Part shown: piece by piece, positions 25,790 through 32,778 of the stretch
How positions within the stretch are numbered: the first letter of the stretch is position 1
How the letters are laid out: every line of letters starts with the position of its first letter
Source of the DNA: an uncultured beta proteobacterium
GTDB taxonomy: Bacteria > Pseudomonadota > Gammaproteobacteria > Burkholderiales > Burkholderiaceae_C
Direction of reading: 5' to 3'
NCBI GenBank assembly: GCA_903853895.1
Contig: CAINUX010000104.1
Location: 1-32,778, forward strand
Length of the DNA stretch: 32,778 nucleotides
Translations under genes and position numbers: made by a program
Notes under the pieces: model-generated
Databases searched by the model: none
Seen by the model: only the letters and a program-made list of their open reading frames with translations
Told to the model about the DNA's origin: nothing

Positions 25790-27100
25790 ATGCAAGCACT
25801 GAACACCCTTGAAGACTGGCTAGCCCACTGCGAGCGCCTGCACCCCACCGGCATCGACATGGGCCTGGAGCGCGTGCGCGCCGTGGCCCAGCGCATGGCT
25901 ATCCGCTTCGACTGCCCGGTGATCACCGTGGCTGGCACCAATGGCAAGGGCTCCACCTGCGCCATGCTGGAGTCCATCCTGGGGCAGGCCGGGTACCGAA
26001 CCGGCCTCTTCACCTCGCCCCACCTGGTGCACTTTGAGGAGCGCCTGCGTTTGCTGGGTCAGTCCGTCGATGCTGCAGATTTGGTAGCAGGCTTTGCCGC
26101 AGTGGAGAGGGCTAGAGCCCTAAATGGCGATGTGATATCGCTCAGTTACTTCGAATTCTCCATGCTGGCCATCTTTGACGTGATGATGCGCAGCGGGCTT
26201 GACGTGGTGATTCTTGAAGTGGGGCTGGGTGGCCGGCTGGATTCAACCAACATCATCGACGCCGACTGCGCCATCATCACCAGCATCGACCTGGACCACA
26301 TGGAAATACTTGGCCCGGACCGCGAAAGCATTGGCCGGGAAAAGGCGGGCATCATGCGCACCGGCAAACCGGTGATCGTCAGCGACCCCATGCCGCCACA
26401 AAGCGTGTTGGACCGGGCGTTGGAAGTGGGGGCCGACCTGTGGCGCAATGGACACGATTTCAACGTAGCGGGTGATCAACAGCAATGGGGTTGGGCCGGG
26501 CGCGGACGGCGCTACAGCGGGCTGGCCTATCCGGCACTGCGCGGTGCCAACCAATTAGTCAACGCGGCCGGAGTGCTGGCTGCACTGACTGCGCTGCGCG
26601 AGCGCTTGCCCGTCACCGCCCAAGCGGTGCGCAATGGCTTTGCCTTTGTCGAGTTGCCCGGGCGCTTTCAAATCATTCCGGGGCAACCCACGCTGGTGCT
26701 GGACGTGGCCCATAACCCGCATTCGGTAGCGGCGCTGGCGGCCAATCTGGATGCCATGGGCTACTTCCCCACTACCCATGCAGTGTTTGGCGCCATGGCC
26801 GATAAGGATCTGGCGCCGATGTTCGCCAAGATCAGCCCCGTCCTGGACCGCTGGTATTTCACCGACCTGCCCACCGCACGGGCCGCCCGTGGCGGCGCGT
26901 TGTTGGCCCAGTGGCAGGCCCAAAATACCCGTAAGGATGCGCGCGCATCCACCCATGTCGACCCCATGCAGGCCCTGCAGGCAGCCATAGCGGCGGCAGA
27001 CCCCGCTGATAGAATCGTCGTCTTTGGATCGTTCTACACCGTGGGTGGCATCCTTTCACACGGTGTACCCCGGCTGCTGGCCAAACATCTGAACTCCTGA
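25790..27100 (+). CDS. folC: Dihydrofolate synthase / folylpolyglutamate synthase
   Basis: This adds glutamate to dihydropteroate and to reduced folates with ATP; cytoplasmic, Mur-ligase fold. It has 436 residues from ATG 25790 (MQALNTLEDWLAHCERLHP), the usual family start; longer frames upstream run into the repeat. The P-loop GTNGKGST is at 49-56, followed by GYRTGLFTSPHLVHFEERLR. Other family pieces are SYFEFSMLAIF, VGLGGRLDSTNIIDADCAII, SIDLDHMEILGPDRESIGRE KAGI (split), and the C-terminal domain with DVAHNPHSVAALAANLDAMG. It begins a run of closely spaced same-strand genes. In many Burkholderiales accD lies directly upstream of folC; here the repeat pair and a peptidase gene take that place. 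Confidence 0.97.
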   Translation: MQALNTLEDWLAHCERLHPTGIDMGLERVRAVAQRMAIRFDCPVITVAGTNGKGSTCAMLESILGQAGYRTGLFTSPHLVHFEERLRLLGQSVDAADLVAGFAAVERARALNGDVISLSYFEFSMLAIFDVMMRSGLDVVILEVGLGGRLDSTNIIDADCAIITSIDLDHMEILGPDRESIGREKAGIMRTGKPVIVSDPMPPQSVLDRALEVGADLWRNGHDFNVAGDQQQWGWAGRGRRYSGLAYPALRGANQLVNAAGVLAALTALRERLPVTAQAVRNGFAFVELPGRFQIIPGQPTLVLDVAHNPHSVAALAANLDAMGYFPTTHAVFGAMADKDLAPMFAKISPVLDRWYFTDLPTARAARGGALLAQWQAQNTRKDARASTHVDPMQALQAAIAAADPADRIVVFGSFYTVGGILSHGVPRLLAKHLNS

Positions 27101-27112
27101 ATCACCTCATCC

Positions 27113-27913
27113 ATGGCCTTTTTCAAATTTCGCAAAGGTGGCGACGAGCATGCCACTCCCGCTCCAGCGCCCGAGAGCGTGGAGGCCATGCGCACGCGGG
27201 CCCGGCACCGGCTGATTGGTGCATCGGTGCTGGTAGTGGTCGGTGTCATTGGCTTCCCGCTGCTGTTCGATAGTCAGCCGCGACCGATTGCGGTGGATAT
27301 TCCGATTGAGATTCCTGATAAAAACACGGTCAAACCCCTGGGCAGCGTGGCGCCCGCCAAGCAGGCGGCCAACATCGTGGTCGAGTCTGACGCTGGCAAG
27401 GAGCACGTGAGCCCGACTCCCGTCGTGTCGGCCACGCGTGCCGCCACGGGCACGGTGTCGGTCGCATCGGCGGTGGTTACGCCAGCGGCCGTCAAGCCGG
27501 TTGTCAAAGCGGAGCCCAAGCTGGTAGACAAATCCGCGGTGAAGCAGCCGGAAAAGCCGGCCGATAAGCCCCCGGCAGCGCCTTCGGACGATGGCGCCAA
27601 GGCGCGCGCGCTGCTGGAAGGCAGAGAGGCGGTGAAAGCGGCGTCTGCGCCTACCGCCGCGTCTGCGCCTGCAGCGACCGCCACCGCACGGTTTGTGGTG
27701 CAGATCGGCGCGTTTTCAGACGTGGCCAAGGCACATGAAGCCCGTGTCAAGCTGGAAAAAGCGGGCCTGAAAACCTATACCCAGGTCGTGCAGCCCAAGG
27801 AGGGCAAGCGCATCCGGGTCCGTGTGGGCCCCTTTGAATCCAAGGGCGAGGCCGACAAAGTGGCCGAGAAAGTCAAGAAGCTGGACCTGCCCGCTGCGAT
27901 TCTGGAACTCTAA
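27113..27913 (+). CDS. SPOR-domain membrane protein (DedD-like)
   Basis: This is a single-pass inner-membrane protein whose periplasmic SPOR domain binds peptidoglycan stripped of stem peptides, usually at the division septum. It has 266 residues: a basic cytoplasmic tail, a membrane helix at about 34-52 (LIGASVLVVVGVIGFPLLF), a long Ala/Pro/Lys/Val-rich linker (about 60-185), and a SPOR domain (about 190-266: FVVQIGAFSDVAKAHEARVK then RIRVRVGPFESKGEADKVAE). The gene lies 12 bases after folC and just before cvpA, as in other betaproteobacteria, where it is annotated DedD-like or simply SPOR protein. Confidence 0.93.
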   Translation: MAFFKFRKGGDEHATPAPAPESVEAMRTRARHRLIGASVLVVVGVIGFPLLFDSQPRPIAVDIPIEIPDKNTVKPLGSVAPAKQAANIVVESDAGKEHVSPTPVVSATRAATGTVSVASAVVTPAAVKPVVKAEPKLVDKSAVKQPEKPADKPPAAPSDDGAKARALLEGREAVKAASAPTAASAPAATATARFVVQIGAFSDVAKAHEARVKLEKAGLKTYTQVVQPKEGKRIRVRVGPFESKGEADKVAEKVKKLDLPAAILEL

Positions 27914-27931
27914 GCGCCCGTGCTGACCACC

Positions 27932-28417
27932 ATGGCCACGCTAGACTGGATCTTTTTGGCTGTGTTGCTGGTCTCGATGGTGGTGGGCGCGTGGCGCGGG
28001 TTGGTCTACGAGATGTTGTCGCTAGCCAACTGGATAGCGGCCTTTGTGCTGGCGCAGTGGTTTGGTCCCGCCGCTGCCGAGTGGTTACCACTGGCCGGCG
28101 CCATCGAGGTGGTGCGCTTTCTGGCCGGGTTTGTCTTGGTTTTTGTGGTCGCCCTGTTTGTGGGTGGGCTGTTGGCATTCCTGATCCGCAAGCTGGTGGC
28201 CGCGATGGGCTTGCGGCCAGTGGACCGTGTGCTGGGTGCTGCCTTTGGCGTGGTGCGTGGGGTAGTGGTACTGCTGGCGCTCACCGTGGTGGTGGGCATG
28301 ACGCCCATGAAATCAGGGTCCTGGTGGCACGAGTCCACCGGCGCCGGGATTGCAACCGTGGCCTTGCAAGGGCTTAAACCTGTGTTGCCCCAGGAATTTG
28401 GAAAGTATTTACCTTAA
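27932..28417 (+). CDS. cvpA: CvpA family membrane protein
   Basis: This inner-membrane protein was first linked to colicin V production and more recently to envelope stress; its molecular role is unclear. It has 161 residues with about four hydrophobic segments; the start MATLDWIFLAVLLVSMVVGA WRGL is typical. ATG 27932 is preferred; GTG 27920 in the same frame adds four residues. No good ribosome binding site is seen, so translation may be coupled to the SPOR gene that ends 18 bases upstream. It is followed after 14 bases by purF, the well-known cvpA-purF pair. Confidence 0.93.
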   Translation: MATLDWIFLAVLLVSMVVGAWRGLVYEMLSLANWIAAFVLAQWFGPAAAEWLPLAGAIEVVRFLAGFVLVFVVALFVGGLLAFLIRKLVAAMGLRPVDRVLGAAFGVVRGVVVLLALTVVVGMTPMKSGSWWHESTGAGIATVALQGLKPVLPQEFGKYLP

Positions 28418-28431
28418 ATGAGAAAATATCT

Positions 28432-29931
28432 ATGTGCGGAATCGTTGGCGTAGTCAGTAGTGCCCCGGTTAACCAGCTGATCTATGACGCGCTGTTGCTG
28501 TTGCAGCACCGCGGCCAGGACGCGGCAGGCATCGTGACCCAGCAAGAGCGCAAGTTCTTCATGCACAAGGCCAAGGGCATGGTGCGCGACGTGTTTCGCA
28601 CCCGCAACATGCGCTCGCTGCCCGGCAACTGCGGCCTGGGCCAGGTTCGCTACCCGACCGCGGGCAATGCCTTTAGCGAGGAAGAGGCCCAGCCCTTCTA
28701 TGTGAATGCGCCCTTTGGCATCGTGCTGGTGCACAACGGCAATTTGACCAACGCGCACGCGCTGAAGGCCGAGCTGTTCAATACCGACCACCGCCACATC
28801 AACACCGAGAGTGACTCCGAGGTCTTGCTCAACGTTCTAGCGCACGAGATCGAACGCACCACGCGTGGCCTGCCGCTTCAGCCGCAGGATTTATTTGCTG
28901 CCGTGCGCAATGTACACAAGCGCGTCAGGGGCTCCTATGCGGTCATCGCGCTGATCGCCGGGCACGGCGTGCTGGCGTTTCGCGATCCGTTTGGTATCCG
29001 CCCGCTGTGCATGGGCAAGAGTGAAGGCAGCACCCTGTTGGCCAGTGAATCAGTGGCCCTGGAAGGCACGGGGTATCAGTTCGAGCGCAATGTGGACCCC
29101 GGCGAAGCCGTGTTCATTGCACTGGACGGCACGGTCCATGCGCAGCAGTGCGCCGACAACCCCCAACTCAACCCCTGCATTTTTGAATTTGTCTACCTGG
29201 CCCGCCCCGACTCGGTCATGGACAACATCTCGGTCTACCAAGCGCGCCTGAATTTGGGCGAGTCGTTGGCCAAGCGCGTGATTTCCACGGTGCCGCCCAA
29301 TGAGATTGATGTGGTCATCCCCATCCCGGAGTCCAGCCGCCCCAGTGCCGCGCAGCTGGCCCAGTTGTTGGGTCTGCCATACCGCGAAGGTTTCGTGAAG
29401 AACCGCTATGTGGGCCGCACCTTCATCATGCCAGGCCAATCGGTGCGCAAGAAATCGGTGCGCCAGAAGCTCAACGCCATTGCCAGCGAATTCAAGGGCC
29501 GCAACGTGTTACTGGTCGACGATTCCATCGTGCGCGGCACCACCTCCAAAGAGATCGTGCAGATGGCGCGCGACGCCGGTGCCCGCAAGGTCTACCTAGC
29601 CAGCGCCGCACCACCCGTGCGCTACCCCAATGTCTACGGCATCGACATGCCTACCAGCAGCGAGCTGGTGGCGCACAACCGCTCGGTGGAAGAAATCCGC
29701 CAGATCATTGGTTGCGATGCGCTGATCTACCAGGACGTGGACGCCATGAAAAAGGCTATCGGCTCACTCAATTCCAAGATCATCGGTTTTGATGCATCGT
29801 GTTTTGACGGTGTGTACGTCACCGGTGACATCACCTCGGACGACATCGCACGTCTGAACGCCAGTCGTGTCGGCGGGGAAGAGAACCAGGAGGATACCTC
29901 CCGGCTGGCGTTGCCCAACCCTGAGGTTTGA
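28432..29931 (+). CDS. purF: Amidophosphoribosyltransferase
   Basis: This catalyses the first committed step of purine synthesis, making 5-phosphoribosylamine from PRPP and glutamine. It has 499 residues, close to E. coli PurF (505). Met1 is removed in the family so that Cys2 (MCGIVGVVSS) becomes the N-terminal nucleophile of the glutaminase domain; HRGQDAAGI and GLGQVRYPTAG follow. The C-terminal phosphoribosyltransferase domain carries the PRPP loop VLLVDDSIVRGTT at 359-371. ATG 28432 directly precedes the required Cys. It ends just before metZ, with overlapping transcription very likely. Confidence 0.98.
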   Translation: MCGIVGVVSSAPVNQLIYDALLLLQHRGQDAAGIVTQQERKFFMHKAKGMVRDVFRTRNMRSLPGNCGLGQVRYPTAGNAFSEEEAQPFYVNAPFGIVLVHNGNLTNAHALKAELFNTDHRHINTESDSEVLLNVLAHEIERTTRGLPLQPQDLFAAVRNVHKRVRGSYAVIALIAGHGVLAFRDPFGIRPLCMGKSEGSTLLASESVALEGTGYQFERNVDPGEAVFIALDGTVHAQQCADNPQLNPCIFEFVYLARPDSVMDNISVYQARLNLGESLAKRVISTVPPNEIDVVIPIPESSRPSAAQLAQLLGLPYREGFVKNRYVGRTFIMPGQSVRKKSVRQKLNAIASEFKGRNVLLVDDSIVRGTTSKEIVQMARDAGARKVYLASAAPPVRYPNVYGIDMPTSSELVAHNRSVEEIRQIIGCDALIYQDVDAMKKAIGSLNSKIIGFDASCFDGVYVTGDITSDDIARLNASRVGGEENQEDTSRLALPNPEV

Positions 29932-29945
29932 AGAGAAGCATTGCC

Positions 29946-31160
29946 ATGAAACACCAGACGCTACCAGAGGGCCTGCACCCGGACACACTGGCCATTCGTG
30001 CCGCAGTGGACCGCAGCCAGTACGGCGAAAACTCCGAGGCGCTGTACCTGACCAGTGGCTATGTGCAGCCCACGGCGGAGGCCGCGGCGCGGCGCTTTGC
30101 GGGCGATGAAGAGGGTTTTACGTACGGTCGCTACGGCAATCCGACGGTGAGCAGTTTTGAGCAGCGCTTGGCGAGCATGGAAGGGACCGAAGCCGCCATG
30201 TCCACGGCGTCCGGCATGTCCGCCATCCTGATGATGTGCATGGGCTTGCTGCAATCCGGCGACCACGTGGTGTGCTCGCAGTCGATGTTTGGCTCCACCA
30301 TCAAGCTCATTGGCTCGGACTTGGCCAAGTTCGGCGTGCAATCGAGCTTTGTGTCGCAGACCGATGTCGATGCATGGCGTGCGGCCGTGCGGCCCAATAC
30401 CAAACTGCTGTTTGCCGAGACGCCAACCAACCCACTGACCGAGGTGTGCGATATCGCCGCCCTGGCGGACATTGCGCACGAGGCGGGTGCGCTGCTGGCT
30501 GTGGACAACTGCTTTGCCACCCCTGCGCTACAGCGGCCGGTGGAACTGGGTGCCGACATCATCATGCACTCTGGCACCAAGTTTCTGGATGGACAAGGCC
30601 GTGTCATGGCGGGTGCCCTGTGCGCCAGCCAGCAAATGGTGACGGAGAAATTCTTGCCCGTGCTCAAGAGCGGCGGCATGACGCTGGCCCCCTTCAATGC
30701 CTGGGTGGTGCTCAAGGGGTTGGAGACGCTGGGCATCCGCATGCGGGCCCAGTCGGCACAGGCACTGGCCTTGGGGCAGTGGCTGGAAGGCCACCCCGCA
30801 GTGGACCGCGTTTTTTATCCGGGTCTTGAAAGCCATCCCCAGCACCACCTGGCGATGGCCCAACAGGGCGGGCTCGGTGGTGCGGTGTTGTCGTTCGCCG
30901 TCAAGGCCAACAACCCCGACGCTGCGCGCCAGCGGGCCTTTCATGTGCTGGACGCCATGCAGGTCATCTCACTTGCCACCAATCTGGGCGACACCAAGAC
31001 CATGGCAGCGCACCCGGCCAGCACCTCGCACGGTCGCATGACCGAGGCGCAACGCCAGGCGGCCGGCATTGGCCAGGGCCTGATCCGCGTGGCCGTGGGC
31101 CTGGAACATATTGAAGACATAAAGACCGATCTCTTGCGCGGCCTGGATACCCTGAAATGA
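29946..31160 (+). CDS. metZ: O-succinylhomoserine sulfhydrylase
   Basis: This PLP enzyme makes homocysteine directly from O-succinylhomoserine and sulfide in methionine synthesis. It has 404 residues. Motifs are YTSGY-type N-region ([16 protein letters not shown]), [29 protein letters not shown], and the PLP lysine Lys212 in [12 protein letters not shown]. The C-terminus has the family's [27 protein letters not shown] 29946 has AAGAGAAG upstream (29933-29940); a TTG at 29928 overlapping the purF stop is a weaker alternative. Its stop overlaps the gltX start by ATGA (31157-31160), implying coupled translation. MetZ rather than MetB or MetC is inferred from the cluster and sequence style. Confidence 0.94.
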   Translation: MKHQTLPEGLHPDTLAIRAAVDRSQYGENSEALYLTSGYVQPTAEAAARRFAGDEEGFTYGRYGNPTVSSFEQRLASMEGTEAAMSTASGMSAILMMCMGLLQSGDHVVCSQSMFGSTIKLIGSDLAKFGVQSSFVSQTDVDAWRAAVRPNTKLLFAETPTNPLTEVCDIAALADIAHEAGALLAVDNCFATPALQRPVELGADIIMHSGTKFLDGQGRVMAGALCASQQMVTEKFLPVLKSGGMTLAPFNAWVVLKGLETLGIRMRAQSAQALALGQWLEGHPAVDRVFYPGLESHPQHHLAMAQQGGLGGAVLSFAVKANNPDAARQRAFHVLDAMQVISLATNLGDTKTMAAHPASTSHGRMTEAQRQAAGIGQGLIRVAVGLEHIEDIKTDLLRGLDTLK

Positions 31161-32563
31161 CATCACGAAAAATTCGCACCCGCATCGCACCATCGCCTAC
31201 CGGTTTTCTGCACCTGGGCACGGCCCGCACTGCGCTGTATTCCTGGGCCTTTGCACGCCATTTTGGTGGTGAGTTTGTGCTGCGCATTGAAGACACCGAC
31301 GTGGCTCGCTCCACGCAGGATTCGGTCGACCAGATTCTGGAATCCATGCGCTGGCTGGGGCTGGACTACGACGAAGGGCCTATCTACCAGATGCAGCGGT
31401 TGGACCGTTACAAGGCAGTGATAGATCAGATGATTGCCGAGGGCAAAGCCTACCATTGCTACAGCACACCCGAAGAGCTGGAGGCCACGCGCGAGGCCAA
31501 GCGCGCCAAGGGTGAAAAGACTTTGTACGACGGTCGCTGGCGTCCCGCTGCGGGCAAGACACTGCCCGCCATTCCCGATGGCGTGCAACCAGTGGTGCGT
31601 TTCTGCAATCCGCTAGATGGTGACGTGACCTGGGACGATCTGGTGAAAGGCCCCATCACCATCAGCAACCGCGAGATCGATGACCTCATCATTGCACGCA
31701 CGGATGGTATTCCGACCTACAACTTTGCGGTGGTGGTGGACGATTGGGACATGCAGATCAGCCATGTGTTCCGTGGTGATGAGCACATCAACAACACGCC
31801 GTGGCAGATCAATATTTTCAATGCACTGGGCGCGCCGCTGCCACAGTTTGGCCATTGCCCGATCATTCTGGGTGACGATGGTCAGAAGCTCTCCAAACGC
31901 CGCGGTGCCGTGAGTGTGACCGCGTATGAGGAGGGTGGCTACCTCCCGGAGGCAATGCTGAACTACCTGGCCCGCCTGGGCTGGAGCCATGGCGACGAAG
32001 AGCTGTTCAGTAGCGAGCAATTGGTGGCCTGGTTCGATGGCACCCACTTGAACAAGAGTCCCGCACAGTGGGACCCGGTCAAGCTGCTGTGGGTCAATGC
32101 GCAGTACATCAAGCAAGCCGATAGCACGCGACTGGCGAACTTGGTCGCGCAACAGTTGGTCAAGTTGGGCATCACGTTGGAAGCGGAAACCATCGCTACC
32201 CATCTGCCGCTGGTGTGCGCCCTGCTCAAGGACCGGTGTGACACCACCGTTGCGCTGGCTACCTGGGCCGCCAAGTTTTATGGCGATGTGACCCCCGATG
32301 CCACGGAGCAGGCGCAGCACGTGACCGATGCGGTGCGCCCGGCGGTGGTGCTTTTGGGCGAGAAGCTGGCTGCCTGCCCGTGGGACAAGGCTTCCATCGC
32401 CGCAGCCATCAAGGAAGTGCTGGCAGCGCATGCGATGAAGATGCCGCAACTGGCCATGCCGGTACGGGTTTTGGTGATGGGTACGGCCCAGACACCATCG
32501 CTGGATTCGGTGCTGGAAATCTGCGGTCGAGAAAAAGTCATCGCAAGACTTGCGAAAGCCTGA
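31157..32563 (+). CDS. gltX: Glutamyl-tRNA synthetase
   Basis: This charges tRNA-Glu with glutamate. It has 468 residues, the bacterial size. The class I signature HIGH-type motif is [15 protein letters not shown] (His19-Leu-Gly21), and the KMSKS-type motif is K244-L-S-K247-[21 protein letters not shown] and [20 protein letters not shown] are also typical. ATG 31157 overlaps the metZ stop. The gene's last bases contain the -35 box of the downstream tRNA promoter. Two tRNA genes follow, the second being tRNA-Glu, the enzyme's own substrate. Confidence 0.98.
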   Translation: MTSRKIRTRIAPSPTGFLHLGTARTALYSWAFARHFGGEFVLRIEDTDVARSTQDSVDQILESMRWLGLDYDEGPIYQMQRLDRYKAVIDQMIAEGKAYHCYSTPEELEATREAKRAKGEKTLYDGRWRPAAGKTLPAIPDGVQPVVRFCNPLDGDVTWDDLVKGPITISNREIDDLIIARTDGIPTYNFAVVVDDWDMQISHVFRGDEHINNTPWQINIFNALGAPLPQFGHCPIILGDDGQKLSKRRGAVSVTAYEEGGYLPEAMLNYLARLGWSHGDEELFSSEQLVAWFDGTHLNKSPAQWDPVKLLWVNAQYIKQADSTRLANLVAQQLVKLGITLEAETIATHLPLVCALLKDRCDTTVALATWAAKFYGDVTPDATEQAQHVTDAVRPAVVLLGEKLAACPWDKASIAAAIKEVLAAHAMKMPQLAMPVRVLVMGTAQTPSLDSVLEICGREKVIARLAKA

Positions 32564-32579
32564 TTTCTAAGGCTATAAT
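32550..32579 (+). promoter_or_regulatory. Promoter for the tRNA genes
   Basis: TTGCGA (32550-32555) and a perfect TATAAT (32574-32579) are 18 bases apart. The -35 box lies inside the end of gltX. Transcription would start near 32586, about 50 bases before tRNA-Ala. Confidence 0.7.
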
Positions 32580-32601
32580 TTGAGGCTCGGAAATTGAGAA
32601 T

Positions 32602-32618
32602 GCTTTTAAAAGCTTTTT
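32602..32618 (+). other. AT-rich palindrome followed by T run, upstream of tRNA-Ala
   Basis: GCTTTTAAAAGC (32602-32613) is a perfect 12-base palindrome followed by TTTTT. It lies between the tRNA promoter and the tRNA, so a strong terminator here would be odd; the stem is weak. It could be a processing or leader element. Confidence 0.3.
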
Positions 32619-32638
32619 CGGATTACGGTGACGTAATA

Positions 32639-32714
<76 letters not shown>

Positions 32715-32746
32715 AAGTTTTCGAGAACGGATTAGTCCAAGGTTTT

Positions 32747-32778
32747 GACCCCATCGTCTAGAGGCCTAGGACACTACC
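32747..32778 (+). tRNA. tRNA-Glu, 5' part (cut by window end)
   Basis: Thirty-two bases starting GACCCCATCGTCTAGAGG then CCTAGGACACTACC match the 5' half of bacterial tRNA-Glu (CCCNTCGTCTAGAGGCCNAGGACA). The anticodon is beyond the window, so identity rests on the D-arm region. It lies 32 bases after tRNA-Ala and probably shares its transcript. Confidence 0.85.

Noticed and set aside
26040-26130. Possible repeat copy in folC (GAGGGCTAGAG followed by CCCTAAA)
   Set aside because: The 11-base match is suggestive, but the FolC protein here looks normal in length and sequence, so chance is more likely.

Overview
The window reads as chromosomal DNA of a betaproteobacterium, most likely Comamonadaceae (Rhodoferax/Polaromonas-like). 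The evidence is high GC, the gene order folC-SPOR-cvpA-purF-metZ that is typical of Burkholderiales, PEP-CTERM proteins, and short interspersed repeats of a kind I associate with Comamonadaceae. Identifications rest on motifs and family memory; no database search was run.

Layout. (1) 1-8119: a large transglutaminase/DUF2126 protein (minus strand, running off the left edge), comEC (plus), then a circularly permuted ATP-grasp protein and an alpha-E protein. The transglutaminase, ATP-grasp and alpha-E genes belong to a conserved predicted peptide-ligase/peptidase module; here comEC separates them. (2) 8205-9104: a stand-alone HDOD protein. (3) 9105-14340: a decaying accessory stretch. It holds a multiply broken transcriptional regulator (BTAD/TPR type), two intact PEP-CTERM secreted proteins, an orphan multi-pass membrane protein, and remnants of a GNAT acetyltransferase, a GAF-domain protein and a DinD-like protein. 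(4) 14570-18942: an intact Fic protein with a winged helix, followed by a 1046-residue PLD-DEAD/DEAH helicase-DUF3427 protein. Palindromic operator-like sites lie in front of fic, and a matching half-site overlaps the helicase start codon. This is the best candidate for an undescribed (defence-like) unit. (5) 19015-21211, minus strand: an ArsC/Spx-like protein, ppnP and argG, separated by a long palindrome and by a repeat that appears to supply the argG ribosome binding site. (6) 21331-25474: a YeeE/YedE membrane transporter and a TldD/PmbA-type pair. (7) 25475-25789: two inverted copies of a structured repeat. (8) 25790-32563: folC, a SPOR protein, cvpA, purF, metZ and gltX, all plus strand and tightly packed, then tRNA-Ala(GGC) and the start of tRNA-Glu at the right edge.

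Most of the window is ordinary housekeeping. The unusual material is the repeats that have entered coding or leader sequences, the pseudogene-rich stretch, and the Fic/helicase pair.
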